Both the position numbers and the translations under genes were made by a program. From Bemisia tabaci (Eukaryota; Arthropoda; Insecta; Hemiptera; Aleyrodidae): a DNA stretch of 64,000 nucleotides. Shown one piece after another: positions 55,209-64,000 of this stretch. The stretch's first letter is position 1. The number at the start of each line of letters is the position of its first letter. The stretch spans positions 2,886,288-2,950,287 of the forward strand of contig NC_092797.1 of the NCBI RefSeq assembly GCF_918797505.1. Reading direction: 5' to 3'. The notes under the pieces were generated by a model that saw only the letters and a list, made by a program, of their open reading frames with translations, had not been told where the DNA came from and ran no database searches.

Positions 55209-56171
55209 CCCTGGTAAAAATTGGCGATAAGAGCTGCGTTTCAAAATACCATAGGAGTTCTTACAGCCGACTGAAAAAGGCGATAGGAAATCATATAGCT
55301 GGCTGTAGAAAGTGGAAAAAATCATACGGCCGGGCTACACGAAGCGATAAAAAATTATACAGCCGGGCTGTAGTTCCTATCCCCGGGCTGTACACTTTAT
55401 CGCCTGGCTGTTGCTTTTTCGCCATTGGCTATAAAATGCTATACAAAATTGTATAGAAATTCGTATGCTTTGTAAATCCTTAAGTTTGTACGGGATCACC
55501 TTAATATTTACAAAACGCACATTATATTTTCCTTTAATACATATTTTTTTTCATCAATCAAAATGAGAATAATCCATACAGGATGTGCAAACATTTCAAA
55601 ATCATGAGTTAAATACCTAACGCTGACTCCGCCAGATTAAATATTAGAGCCTAACATAAACCGGAGCGGCGACGAACTGGCGCCTACAAACCTAACAGGG
55701 ATACTTCACGCAATGCGCAATGCGGGAAGTATCCCTGTTAGGTTTGTAGGCGCCAATGCGCGTTCCGCGCTGGCTGCCCGCCCGCCGCCGCGCCGCGCCG
55801 CAGCGTACCACGGCGCTTGAAGCAACTATTTCACACCAGAGGTATTGCACAGTATCATACGAAATTGCAGGCGCTCCAACATGTTAGGAATGGCAGGCAT
55901 CCTTCAATTGTACAGAGCTTTCCTCGCAAAATAAATCAAGATACTACGGCCCAAAAAGAGAGCGGTATTCCAAAAACTTACTAAGTCCTAGCATCCGTAA
56001 TTAGTAACGTTTGGCATTCACTTTATCGCCAGGCTCTTACTTAGTCACCATCGGCTATAAAAGGCTATTAGAAATTGTGTTGACGGCTATAGAAGCTATT
56101 TGAAATCTTACAGCCGGCTGTAGGTCCATGGTATTTTGGAACACAGATTCTACTGCCAATTTTTACCAGGG
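55209..56171. mobile_element. 963-bp TIR element with 76-bp internal hairpin
   Basis: CCCTGGTAAAAATTGGCGA and TGCCAATTTTTACCAGGG are inverted ends, followed by GTTTCAAAATACCATAGG and its counterpart. Near both ends the palindromic word ACAGCCGGCTGT and variants recur. The centre (about 55679-55755) is a long hairpin of GGCGCCTACAAACCTAACAG and its complement. There is no transposase. Second copy at 61589-62514. Confidence 0.82.
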
Positions 56172-57136
56172 TGGACATTTCTTGTGAATTAAAAGGAATG
56201 GTGGTTTAAAAAAAAAGAGATCTGCAGCTGTTTCGACGAGAAATTGTAGGAAATTTTTTGGAATACGTGGTGATCCGATAGGAACTTTCACTCACTCTGC
56301 TGATTCAAGGCCCAGGGGAAAATTATTCCTTGCTTCAAGAAAGTAGCGCGCAAACTCGCCAAGTTAAATTTTAAATGTATCAAACAGAGTCGCATTTTCA
56401 TGATGAATTATTACTGTTCATTACCACAACTCAATTTATGAAGAAAAGGAAACTATCGTCTTCAAAAATAAAAATTTACACGGCGTAATCAACCACTTTT
56501 CCAGTTATGACAAGTACTTTCCTCAGCGCAACCTGAGACCATCGATGAAATTCGTTTTTCCTCTGACAGTAAACCCGATTTTTCTCAGTGCTCCTCTATA
56601 TTGAACATTAGCAGCGTTTATTTGTTACAATTCAAGGAGATCCATAACATGAATTATGAACAGATAAATTTTAACGAGTCTTGAATAAAAGAAAACAGTA
56701 TAACTTTTGTAACCCAAGTATAAGATATTAAAATGATTTGCCTCTACAAAAATTAAAAATAAGAAAAGACGCATTTATTGAGTGTTGACAATTTTAAGGG
56801 AAGTACAAATCTACCGTAAAGTTTGTCAAGTTCATACATTTTTTTGTACTTTTTTTTCTCTCTTTTATTTTAGTGGCAAATTATGTCAGCCTCTGGCAAA
56901 GGTCTATTTCCAAAGTAATACTGTTGATTTTTACTTAAGATTCCTTAAAACCGCTTTATCCACAATACTGATTTCCTTAAACTGCTGCGGATCTCCTTAA
57001 ACCTCCCTTCCTCACATTGTAAAACATATCGGTCTTTCAAAAGAAAGGAGCTTTTTTATGGACAACTATGAACACAGCCTTAGGAAGTATCCATGTAGTC
57101 AATAAATGGATCATACCCGATGGAAAGCAATACTCC
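56172..57136. other. No supported gene, 1 kb
   Basis: AT-rich unique-looking sequence. A 72-codon plus-strand frame at 56782-57000 lacks a domain. Confidence 0.35.
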
Positions 57137-57806
57137 TTTATTTCTTCTTGAATGCAATCGGCTCAGATAGGCATCTAAACTAACTTCAAGGCAATGCGTA
57201 TAGTATCGCACGAGACTGAAGGCGCTCCAGGCTGAGAGCGTATTTTTGAGGTCCTCACTCAATGAAACCTCCGTCATACTTTGAAAATGACTGCAATTTA
57301 AGGAGACTTCACGCAAGATACTGATTGCCCACGAGCCTTATATTTGGATCGCGTTTAGCAGAACGGAACCAAGCCACATTGGCTATTGCCAAATTTAATT
57401 GGGCAATTTAATTTTTTACAGAAGAACGTTTGTGCGGATTCCTTTGAAACTTTTGAGGAGTTTGCTTTGTACTAAGTAGAAAATTCATTGAAATTTGCAC
57501 AAATTCCCACAACTATTTTTATGTAAAAAATCAAATTGTCCAATTAAATTCGGCAATATCTGATGTGGCCTGATTCCTCTCTGCTAAACGCGATCCAAAT
57601 ATAAGTCTCGTGTGCAATCAGCATCTTGCGTGAAGTCTCCTTAAATCGTAGTTATTTTCATAGCTATGATGATGGTTTCATTGAGTTAGGAGCTCAAAAG
57701 CACGATCTCAGCTTGGAGTGCCTTCAGTCTTATGTGATACCATACGCATTGCCGTGAAGTTAGTTTAGATGCCTATCTGAACCGATTGCATTCAAGAAGA
57801 AGTAAA
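57137..57806. mobile_element. Inverted-repeat element with a MITE nested at its centre
   Basis: The outer arms (about 57137-57342 and 57601-57806) are reverse complements: CTTCTTGAATGCAATCGG, GCCTATCTGAACC-type, GGCAATGCGTAT and AAGGAGACTTCACGCAAG all recur in mirror order. The arms contain pieces of the CGCCTTCA array unit. The MITE at 57343-57600 fills the centre. Confidence 0.7.
57343..57600. mobile_element. MITE with TTTGGATCGCGTTTAGCAG termini
   Basis: TTTGGATCGCGTTTAGCAGAA and TCTGCTAAACGCGATCCAAA are the ends, followed by AAGCCACATTGGCTATTGCC and its mirror. Family of 40546-40789 and 35211-35446. Confidence 0.75.
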
Positions 57807-57814
57807 CGATTATT

Positions 57815-58067
57815 CTGCAGTGCTAAGGAAAAACGCCGTACGAACATTCGAGAGTTGCCAAATTTCCTTCAATAAAATGTGTATTTTGAAGGAGATTTAT
57901 GAATATTTTTCCTTGAAATCTTCAGAAACTTTAGGTGAAATCGCGAACAAAATGATCTTAAAACCTGGAAGAAAAATATTCATAAGTTTCCTCGAAAATG
58001 TGTATTTAATCAAAGGAAATTTGGCAACGCCTGAAGGTTCATACGGCGTTTTTCCTTAGCACGGCAG
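57815..58067. mobile_element. CTGCCGTGC-family foldback MITE with 4-bp duplication, beside Ig exon
   Basis: This 253-bp copy begins CTGCAGTGCTAAGGAAAAACG and ends TTTCCTTAGCACGGCAG. TATT flanks both ends (57811-57814 and 58068-58071). Its right end lies 67 bp from the Ig1 exon, just inside the intron donor. It is the best-preserved member of the family. Confidence 0.88.
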
Positions 58068-58134
58068 TATTGCTCTCCATATCTCTTCATGACCGTATCG
58101 GTCCATGTCGTTTGTGTGGAGAGAGGCAACTTAC

Positions 58135-58506
58135 CTAGAATGACCATTTTCTTGGCCTGGCGGTCCTCGTTGTAGAAGGTGGAGACCTGACACTGGTACT
58201 CGCCGGAGAGCTCGGTGGTGACGTTGACGATCTCGAGGGCGCGGTACATCTTGGTGGCGTCGCTGGAGGCGCGGTAGTCCAGGTTGAGGCGCCCCTTGAG
58301 GACGCCCAGGTCCTGCGGGCGCTTGTTCTGGATCCACTGGTAGACCGGCGAGGGGTGCCGGTTGAAGAACCACTTCACCACCAGCCCGGCCGGCTTCCCG
58401 GAGGGGTCGTCCAGGCTGTAGTCGCAGTCCAGCACCACCGACGACCGGGAGCCCAGCTCCACCACCTCCGGCACCAGCAGGGATTTTATCTTCACGCTCG
58501 TGTCGC
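58135..58506 (-). CDS. Ig-domain cell-surface protein, exon coding first Ig (V-like) domain
   Basis: This internal exon of 372 bp encodes a complete V-like immunoglobulin domain, so the product probably acts outside the cell in adhesion or recognition. The B-strand Cys (LDCDYSL), the C-strand Trp (VVKWFF) and the F-strand motif SGEYQC are all visible, about 85 residues apart between the cysteines. An NVT sequon precedes the F strand. On the minus strand the acceptor is a pyrimidine run ending TTTCAG and the donor is CTAG|GTAAGT. Both boundaries are phase 1, the usual phase for Ig-domain exons. Codon use is extreme: all but about six of some 123 codons end in G or C, unlike the two downstream exons. 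The architecture resembles the insect beaten-path/sidestep type, but the family member is not recognised. The upstream exon with start and signal peptide was not found. Confidence 0.92.
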
Positions 58507-58568
58507 CTGAAACCAAAAGAGGAAAATATGTTTTAAACTAAAACATTAATAGAAATATGGTCTCTTAG

Positions 58569-58860
58569 AAAATCAAACAGAGTTTTAATGGCTCTTAAAG
58601 AGGGTTCTTTGTAATTCAAATTTAGGTAAGGATTTGCTAACTGCGCGGCCGCAATCCTGAGGAGACAGCTTCGCGCCCTAACATAGCGCGGGCTCAATCT
58701 CGTCGCCTTCCTCTGACGATAGGGTTGTATAGAAATCAAACTGAGTTTAATAGCTCTTTTGAGGGTTCCTTTTCATGTAAATTAGCTTAGGTTGCCGCTA
58801 CGTGGCCCAATCCCGGAGGAAGCTTCGCGCCCAAAATAGAGCGGGCTCATCCTAGGGGCT
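58569..58860 (+). repeat. Diverged tandem duplication, period about 164 bp
   Basis: AAATCAAACAGAGTTTTAATG at 58569 recurs as AAATCAAACTGAGTTTAATAG at 58733. Both units continue with AGGGTTC, a TTAGGT word, CAATCC, AGCTTCGCGCCC and GCGGGCTCA. The following 58850-58930 matches the repeat at 1965-2060. It lies just upstream of the Ig1 exon on the gene's strand. Confidence 0.6.
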
Positions 58861-58949
58861 ATCTCCTACAGATAACCGCAAAAACCGTGAAAATCAGACC
58901 AATTGAACAGAGGAACGAACTGTGACAAAACATGAAAAGAAGGGGTGTC

Positions 58950-59090
58950 GCTGAGGGCTGTTTTGGGGCCCACTCTAGCTGAATTATCTCAACTGTAAGA
59001 TGTTTTCAATTGCTCACTGCAAGTATATATTATTAGGGAATGAATCATAATTTGGTGCTCTTAATTCTCTTTTCGGGTCTATCACTGGCC
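58950..59090 (+). repeat. Dispersed repeat shared with 44165-44320
   Basis: See the motif list for the first copy. The order and orientation are the same and identity is moderate. Confidence 0.45.
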
Positions 59091-59389
59091 TAAACATGGG
59101 TCCATACGCCGGTTTTGGCACAAAATGAGGATTTTTCGGCATTCGACCGCAAATCCACGGAACTCTTTTTCGCCAAAAACAGCCTACAAACCAGTGTTCA
59201 AGTCAGTAAAAGATTAAAAAATAGACCGGGAACGACCTATGTACAATGCATTCCTTACAATATAGATCTTCATTGAGCAAAAATGGTGGAGTTGATAATT
59301 CAGGGTGGGCCCAAAAACGACCCTTATCGATGATATCCCTCCTTCAGGGGGCCAGACTTCCAAAATCTTCAAAGATCTTTCAAGATCAA

Positions 59390-60385
59390 TTGAGAGACTT
59401 GAAGGACAAAGCGCATGAATGTAGTTTTTGCTATTTCGAGGAATACGTGTTTGAAGTTTCGAAATTACATGGACCTTTATGGTGAAAAGAAAGTTCAAAC
59501 AGACTTTCTAATGCTTAAAAACTGAAATTTGGGAGCGAACTTTTAACGGAGTTTGCATCAAGACTAGTTTCGCTTGAAGTCATTAATATCTCAATTGTTT
59601 CCAAAAACTGCATTTATTCGCCTTGCCCTCCAATCCCCTCATTATTCTAACACGACCATCGTTGTCTTAAAAAAAAGCGGGAGGGCAGGAAAGCCAAACT
59701 TGACCTTCGATTCCCGCGGAGGAAAACCATCATTCGTAAAAGTGACAGCTCGCCGTTTGCACTAACTGTGCCGGGCTCCTCAGCCCGATCAATTACATCT
59801 AATTGAATGCAATTGCTCGTCCGTCAGCCCCCCCCCCCCCGCCTTCCGCGGACGAAGGCCCCGCTTGTAGGTTTGGTGCGGTAAACACTGTTTGAACTAC
59901 TGAACTTTACCCGCTTCGAAATCGTCTCAGGTGACTCGCGACTCCCAAGTTGCCGAGAGTTTGTCAATCCGAGGATAATACCAAGATATAGGGTGATTTA
60001 GTTGTAAAGGAATAATGTTTCAAGTGTCGATTCTTTAAGGCCTCTTTCATAACAAGACCTCTTGAATGTCAAACATTTTTTGTCCAAAATCGTTCATCTC
60101 AGAGAATAAACTCGTCTGAGGGGCTTAGAGGACAAGACGCATAAGTGCAGTTTCTGAAAAAATTAATATATTAAAGCTTTCGAATAAAACTAGTCTTAAT
60201 GCATACTCTGTGAACAATTCGATTCCAAATGCCAATATTTATAAGCATCAGAAAGTATCAGTTTGAACTGTCTTTCCGCCATGAGGATCCATGTAATTTC
60301 AAAATTCAGAACACAAATTGCTCGAAATTGCAAAAACTGCACTCATGCGCCTTGTCCTCGAAGTCTCTCATCTGAAGTTTGAAAA
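59390..60385. repeat. Inverted pair of a GGACAAGGCGCATGA repeat
   Basis: GAGAGACTTGAAGGACAAAGC, GAATGTAGTTTTTGCTATTTCG and GAAATTACATGGACC at 59392-59476 recur reverse-complemented at 60282-60378. A third partial copy lies at 60120-60160. The interval between them also holds a C13 run at 59828-59840. A TATAGGGTGATTT word near 59988 and CACCCTGTATA near 60783 may be ends of a separate element. Confidence 0.5.
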
Positions 60386-61284
60386 AATAAATATTTGTTT
60401 AACCTTGTGGCGGCGTTCATAAGTCAAATTACATAAAATTAAGTTAAGTTCAAAAAGTTAGGCCCTGTTTGGGCCTCAAAAAGGTAGCAGAGTCATTTTT
60501 GGGAGGGTTTGAAATATTAAATATCGAACCTTCAGGTAGCCTAGGTCATTAACTACGAAGTAATACACTGCCCTTCAAATAACCTAATAATGAATTTCCT
60601 ATTTGAGATCAAAATAAAATCAGTTGATCAACGACGACGCTTATAAATCGAATTTTTGATGGTCAATGAAATGCAAATTCTACAGCCTATACAGTTTTGA
60701 AATGCAAAAAAGAAATCTACAGCCATTTTTTGAGATGCACCATCAGGTTTTTTGAGGATGGAGTCACCTCAATCTGGAATCACCCTGTATACAACAAATT
60801 TAAACTCTGGGAATTCTGCTAAATCTGGGCGCTTGGCTGACGGAAGAGTTCAGTCCGGTCACGTCAAGTGAAAACAAAAGAGAGTGAAAACTGAAACAAA
60901 GAAATCCGGTTTCCTGTCGGTTATAGTTTCCGTGTTCGTTTGCCACGTGAAATGGGCTCACGGCGCTGGATGCTGGATGAAAGCTTTCGGCGAGATTTAT
61001 TCTCCCCCCACAACCCCCACTCACCCTCTTTATACAAAACTTACGATCTACTTGCAGGTCTGAGCACTGGGGAGGGGGCAGTGCCCAGCAAAAAACTTAA
61101 CAGCTTAACTTTGAGCATCTCATTCAAAAAGATTTATTTTTGAAAGATGTTTATGGATCAACTTTGAAAATAATGAAATTCTAATGGGGCATTTCCTTTC
61201 TCAAAAAGAATGATGAATTTTGACAGTATAGGTCTGCTAGACGAGTCCTTAATTAGCCCATAAAGTTCCACAAAACACGAGAAA
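60386..61284. other. No supported gene, 0.9 kb
   Basis: Ends near 60793 with CACCCTGTATAC, like a transposon terminus. Short frames at 60800-61143 lack domains. Confidence 0.3.
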
Positions 61285-61518
61285 ATGGATAACCAAAGGA
61301 TAAACGCTCTGCTTTTCGTTATCATAAATAGAGGTCTAAGGGTCTTGATATTTATAATTTTAAATATTTTGTGTTTCCTGGTCGAGGAGGGGATTGAAAC
61401 CTCCCTGAAAGGTCTTCGGTTGTTTGTTTGTTTATCAGCCTTGGTTACTCATTTTCTTGTGCTTTTAGTTGAATCATTAGGGCTATTTTTATATATAATT
61501 AGCAGCTCTACAAATTAA
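61285..61518 (+). CDS. Small ORF with two predicted membrane helices
   Basis: This is a 77-codon frame starting at an ATG in good context (GAAAATGG). The product has two long hydrophobic stretches, about residues 8-33 and 45-72, separated by a charged segment (EEGIETSLKG) that would form a loop. It could be a small membrane protein, the first exon of a multi-helix receptor, or a chance frame in T-rich DNA. No family is recognised and no downstream exon was found. It lies upstream of the Ig1 exon relative to that gene, on the opposite strand. Confidence 0.22.
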   Translation: MDNQRINALLFVIINRGLRVLIFIILNILCFLVEEGIETSLKGLRLFVCLSALVTHFLVLLVESLGLFLYIISSSTN

Positions 61519-61588
61519 ACTCACGAAAGTCTGCAAAGCGGTCCTCAGTGGGTAGGCCGTAGGAAATCGTAGTTTCCCGGACGAAGGA

Positions 61589-62514
61589 CCCTGGTAAGAA
61601 TTGGCGAAAGGAGCTGCGTTTCAAAATACCATGGGAGTTCTTATAGCCGACTAAAGAAGGCTATTGAAAATCATATAGCTGGCTGTAGAAAGCGGAGCAA
61701 ATCATATAGCCCGGCTATACGAAGCTATAAAAAATTATACAGTCGGGCTATAGTTCCTATCGCCGGACTTTACACGTTATCGCCATTGGGCTATAAAAGG
61801 CTATAAGAAATTATGTAGAAATTCGTGTGCTTTGGACATCATTAAGTTTGATGTGGAACTACCTTAATAACACACGTTATATTTTCCTTTAAAACATACT
61901 TTTTCTCATCAATTAAAATGAGAATAATCCATACAGAATGTGCAAACATTTCAAAATCATGAGTTGAAAAACGCTGACTCCGCGAGATTAAATATTAGAG
62001 CCTAACACAAAGCGGAGCGGCGACGCACTGGCGCCTACAAACCTAACAGGGATACTTCACGCATTGCGCAACGCGTGAAGTATCCCTGTTAGGTTTGTAG
62101 GCGCCAATGCGCGCTTCGCGCTCTCTGCCCGCCCGCTGCGCCGCAGCGTGCCACGGCGTCTGAAGCAACTATTTCACACCAGAGATATTGCACACCATCA
62201 TAAAACATTGAAGGCGCTCCAGCATATTAAGAATGGGAGGCATCCTTCAAAAGTACGGAGCTTTCCTCGCAAAAACTATCAAGATACTACGGCACCAAAA
62301 GAGAGCGGTGGTCCAAAAACTACCTAAGTCCTAGTATCCGTATTTAGTAACGTTTAGCATTAACTTTATCGTCTGGCTGTTGCTTAATCGCCATCGGCTA
62401 TAAAAGGCTATAAGAAATTGTACAGCCGGCTACAGAAGCTATTGGAAATCTTACAGCCGGCTTTAGGTCTATGGTATTTTGGAACACAAATTCTACTGCC
62501 AATGTTTACCAGGG
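61589..62514. mobile_element. 926-bp TIR element with 76-bp internal hairpin (second copy)
   Basis: It has the same order of motifs as 55209-56171: CCCTGGTAAGAATTGGCG, TAGCCGG/CCGGCTA palindromes, the hairpin at about 62031-62106, AACTATTTCACACCAGAG, and the mirror end TGCCAATGTTTACCAGGG. The copies lie in the same orientation about 5.4 kb apart. Confidence 0.82.
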
Positions 62515-62755
62515 GAACGTAAATCCATTTCAAAATTGCAAAATTGACTCATACAATTCAATTTTTCACATAAATGTACTTGTGCAAATTCTACCTCAAC
62601 ATATCTCCGATTCTTGCATGAGATCAAAGGAAAAATCGGTGGAATTTTCAGTTAGAAATAACCAAGATTCTTCTGGTGATAATAAAATAAGCGGGGAGAA
62701 ATTCGCCAACATTGAAATGTAGTTACGTTCTTTTGTGAGGGAAACGACGAAATAG
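62515..62755 (+). mobile_element. 46137-type MITE copy
   Basis: TTGCAAAATTGACTCATAC, GGAAAAATCGGTGGAATTTTC and GTAGTTACGTTCTTTTGTGAGG match 46137-46393. The left terminus is obscured by the adjoining element. A C-rich run at 62756-62773 follows. Confidence 0.5.
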
Positions 62756-63351
62756 CCCCCCCCCCCTCCCCCCAGCGGGTCGATTGTTGAATCGTTATCG
62801 AATGATCCTGATCGATACATCCCTATCTTAGCAATGCTTCTTATCGATCAAGGTCATTCGATATCCGTTCAAAAATCGAGCAGCAGTTATCATCTCAAGA
62901 ATTTCAAGATCATCGATGTGCTGATACATCGGACAGTTTTGTTCCATCCAATATAGCCCGACTTATTCAACAGACGATCTCCTCTACTTGGACGGACGCG
63001 CCTGACACCGGATGGTCGGGGGTGGATTGGGGGTTGGTGGGGTGGGTGGGGTATTGGCATAGGATGCTGCTCAGTGTTCAGTGACATCGAAACGCAGTCC
63101 GAATGATTAAGGCGCAACGTTTCGCGCCGCGCGAAAGCGTGACAGATGCAACGCTCATCTGCAGTACTGTCCACTGCACTCGGATATTTATGACCTCCTT
63201 GACCGGAAGATGGCATCCCATCCATCTCCACGAGTCTGTCATATCGCGTCGAACCGCTCCGCGAAAATTAATCGGCATCCGTCATTTTGCTTTTATTCGA
63301 CGGCGGGTAGTTACCGGTCGGTGTCAGCCATTTATGTAGGTTAGTACTGAC
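62756..63351. other. GC-rich stretch with G-rich run, no gene assigned
   Basis: A small ATCGAT-rich remnant is at 62770-62875. Bases 63011-63054 are G/T-rich (GGGGGTGGATTGGGGGTTGG) and could form a quadruplex. Overlapping frames on both strands lack domains. Confidence 0.35.
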
Positions 63352-63643
63352 ATTGGTCTACATTTTGCAAGTAGAAACTACAAATTTTCGCTAGTCTATA
63401 AAAATACTCATTTTGAAACACCGTTAGGAGGCTACACATCACAAGTTCTCAATTGTTAAAACCACAAAAATTTTGATAAACACTGGCACACTCACTTGCG
63501 TAAATATTAGTAAAAATGAAGGGACGCGTTTGAGTCTAAACGTCCCATCATTAGCCGCGACTGAAGATAAATTCACGCGCATACGTCGTTTCTAAAATAA
63601 GTCAGATATTGTCGTTCCAAATTGCAAAATTCAGTTCAATTCC
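63352..63643. mobile_element. TTGCAAAATGT-family element, about 290 bp
   Basis: ATTGGTCTACATTTTGCAAG and AACTACAAATTTTCGCTAG on the left face GTCAGATATTGTCGTTCC and TTGCAAAATTCAGTTCAAT on the right. The centre is unrelated to other family members. Confidence 0.5.
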
Positions 63644-64000
63644 AATTGAGACCCTCTTGATTGACTCATCAGAGCCATGCTCATAGTCGTCTTTGAATAG
63701 ATTTTCCCCTGAGAAGGCATGAATGTGGCAGAGAAACGTTTTAGGTGATCTATACGCAGCATCATAAAGCAGTGACAATTCTCACTGGTTTGAAGCAAAG
63801 GGGACAATGGAGACCTAATTCGTAAAAAAAAAATTAACATAAGAGAAGATGATAAACTGCATTGTGCAACTGCAGCTATGATTTTGATAAACTGCAAAGT
63901 AGGTTCGAAACTTATATAAACAAAATTAATTTGTAATGTAAAAGCTTCGAAGAGTGAACTTATTTCAGAATGCTTAAATTCGGACTTCGTCCTGTGGTCA
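63644..64000. other. No supported gene to window end
   Basis: The minus-strand frame at 63631-63897 starts with a hydrophobic stretch but continues without a domain and overlaps the preceding repeat. Confidence 0.3.

Larger units (their letters stand above)
37448..58134 (-). other. 20.7-kb intron of the Ig-domain gene
   Basis: This interval is bounded by a GTAAGT donor next to base 58135 and a TTTCAG acceptor next to base 37447. It is filled with transposon derivatives listed separately, including the 2-kb hAT-like element with its nested palindrome. It also holds GC-rich islands near 44.9-45.6, 47.0-47.3 and 52.0-52.5 kb. The assignment assumes no coding exon lies between the two Ig exons, which the in-frame VPE join supports. 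Alternative exons cannot be excluded. Confidence 0.8.

Noticed and set aside
58131..58373. 80-codon minus-strand frame inside the Ig1 exon
   Set aside because: Out-of-phase shadow of the Ig exon, produced by its high GC content.
63631..63897. Minus-strand frame with a signal-peptide-like start, considered as first exon of the Ig gene
   Set aside because: No phase-1 donor follows the hydrophobic stretch and part of the frame is repeat sequence.

Overview
The window looks like nuclear DNA of an arthropod, most likely an insect. It has an AT-rich background, very long introns, insect-type splice sites (GTAAGT donors, pyrimidine-TTTCAG acceptors) and an extreme density of small non-autonomous DNA transposons. 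There is no operon structure, no tRNA or rRNA gene I can support, and no CRISPR array. The species cannot be fixed from the sequence alone; a hemipteran-type genome is only a guess.

Protein coding. The one gene I can support firmly lies on the minus strand. Three exons (58135-58506, 37333-37447, 35757-35929) join in frame to encode two consecutive immunoglobulin domains of an extracellular or cell-surface protein. Its organisation recalls the insect beaten-path/sidestep type of adhesion proteins, but I do not recognise the exact family member. The introns between them are 20,687 bp and 1,403 bp. The 5' exon (signal peptide) and the 3' exon (anchor) were not found. Weak candidates are a possible first coding exon at 34603-34669 (-), a two-helix small ORF at 61285-61518 (+), and unassigned ORFs near 12.7-13.4 kb.

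Mobile DNA. Almost everything else is intronic or intergenic DNA packed with transposon derivatives. (1) A hAT-type MITE family of about 164 bp (termini CAGTGGCGTGGCGTG) has four copies with perfect 8-bp target duplications (14837, 28009, 37588, 50174) and several decayed ones. (2) A foldback family of about 255 bp (termini CTGCCGTGCTAAGG) has complete copies at 7716, 26388, 54350 and 57815 and many remnants. (3) Two 1.2-kb near-perfect palindromes (6146-7350 and 42353-43555) are each flanked by TA. The second sits inside a 2.0-kb hAT-like element (41871-43873) that has its own perfect 8-bp duplication. (4) Two related elements of about 0.95 kb (55209-56171 and 61589-62514) carry an internal 76-bp hairpin; a fragment of this family lies inside a 1.5-kb element with subterminal TGGAC arrays (23287-24800). 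(5) Many other hairpin MITEs are present, including a pogo-like one (48058-48233).

Other structure. There is a four-unit tandem array at 15.72-16.26 kb, a 204-bp tandem duplication at 46.64 kb, a 164-bp duplication at 58.57 kb, homopolymer runs, and GC-rich islands near 1.0-1.3, 22.3-22.6, 25.5-25.8, 31.4-31.8, 44.9-45.6, 47.0-47.3, 52.0-52.5 and 63.0-63.3 kb with G-quadruplex-like runs. The islands could be promoters or unannotated 5' exons, but nothing in the sequence proves it.
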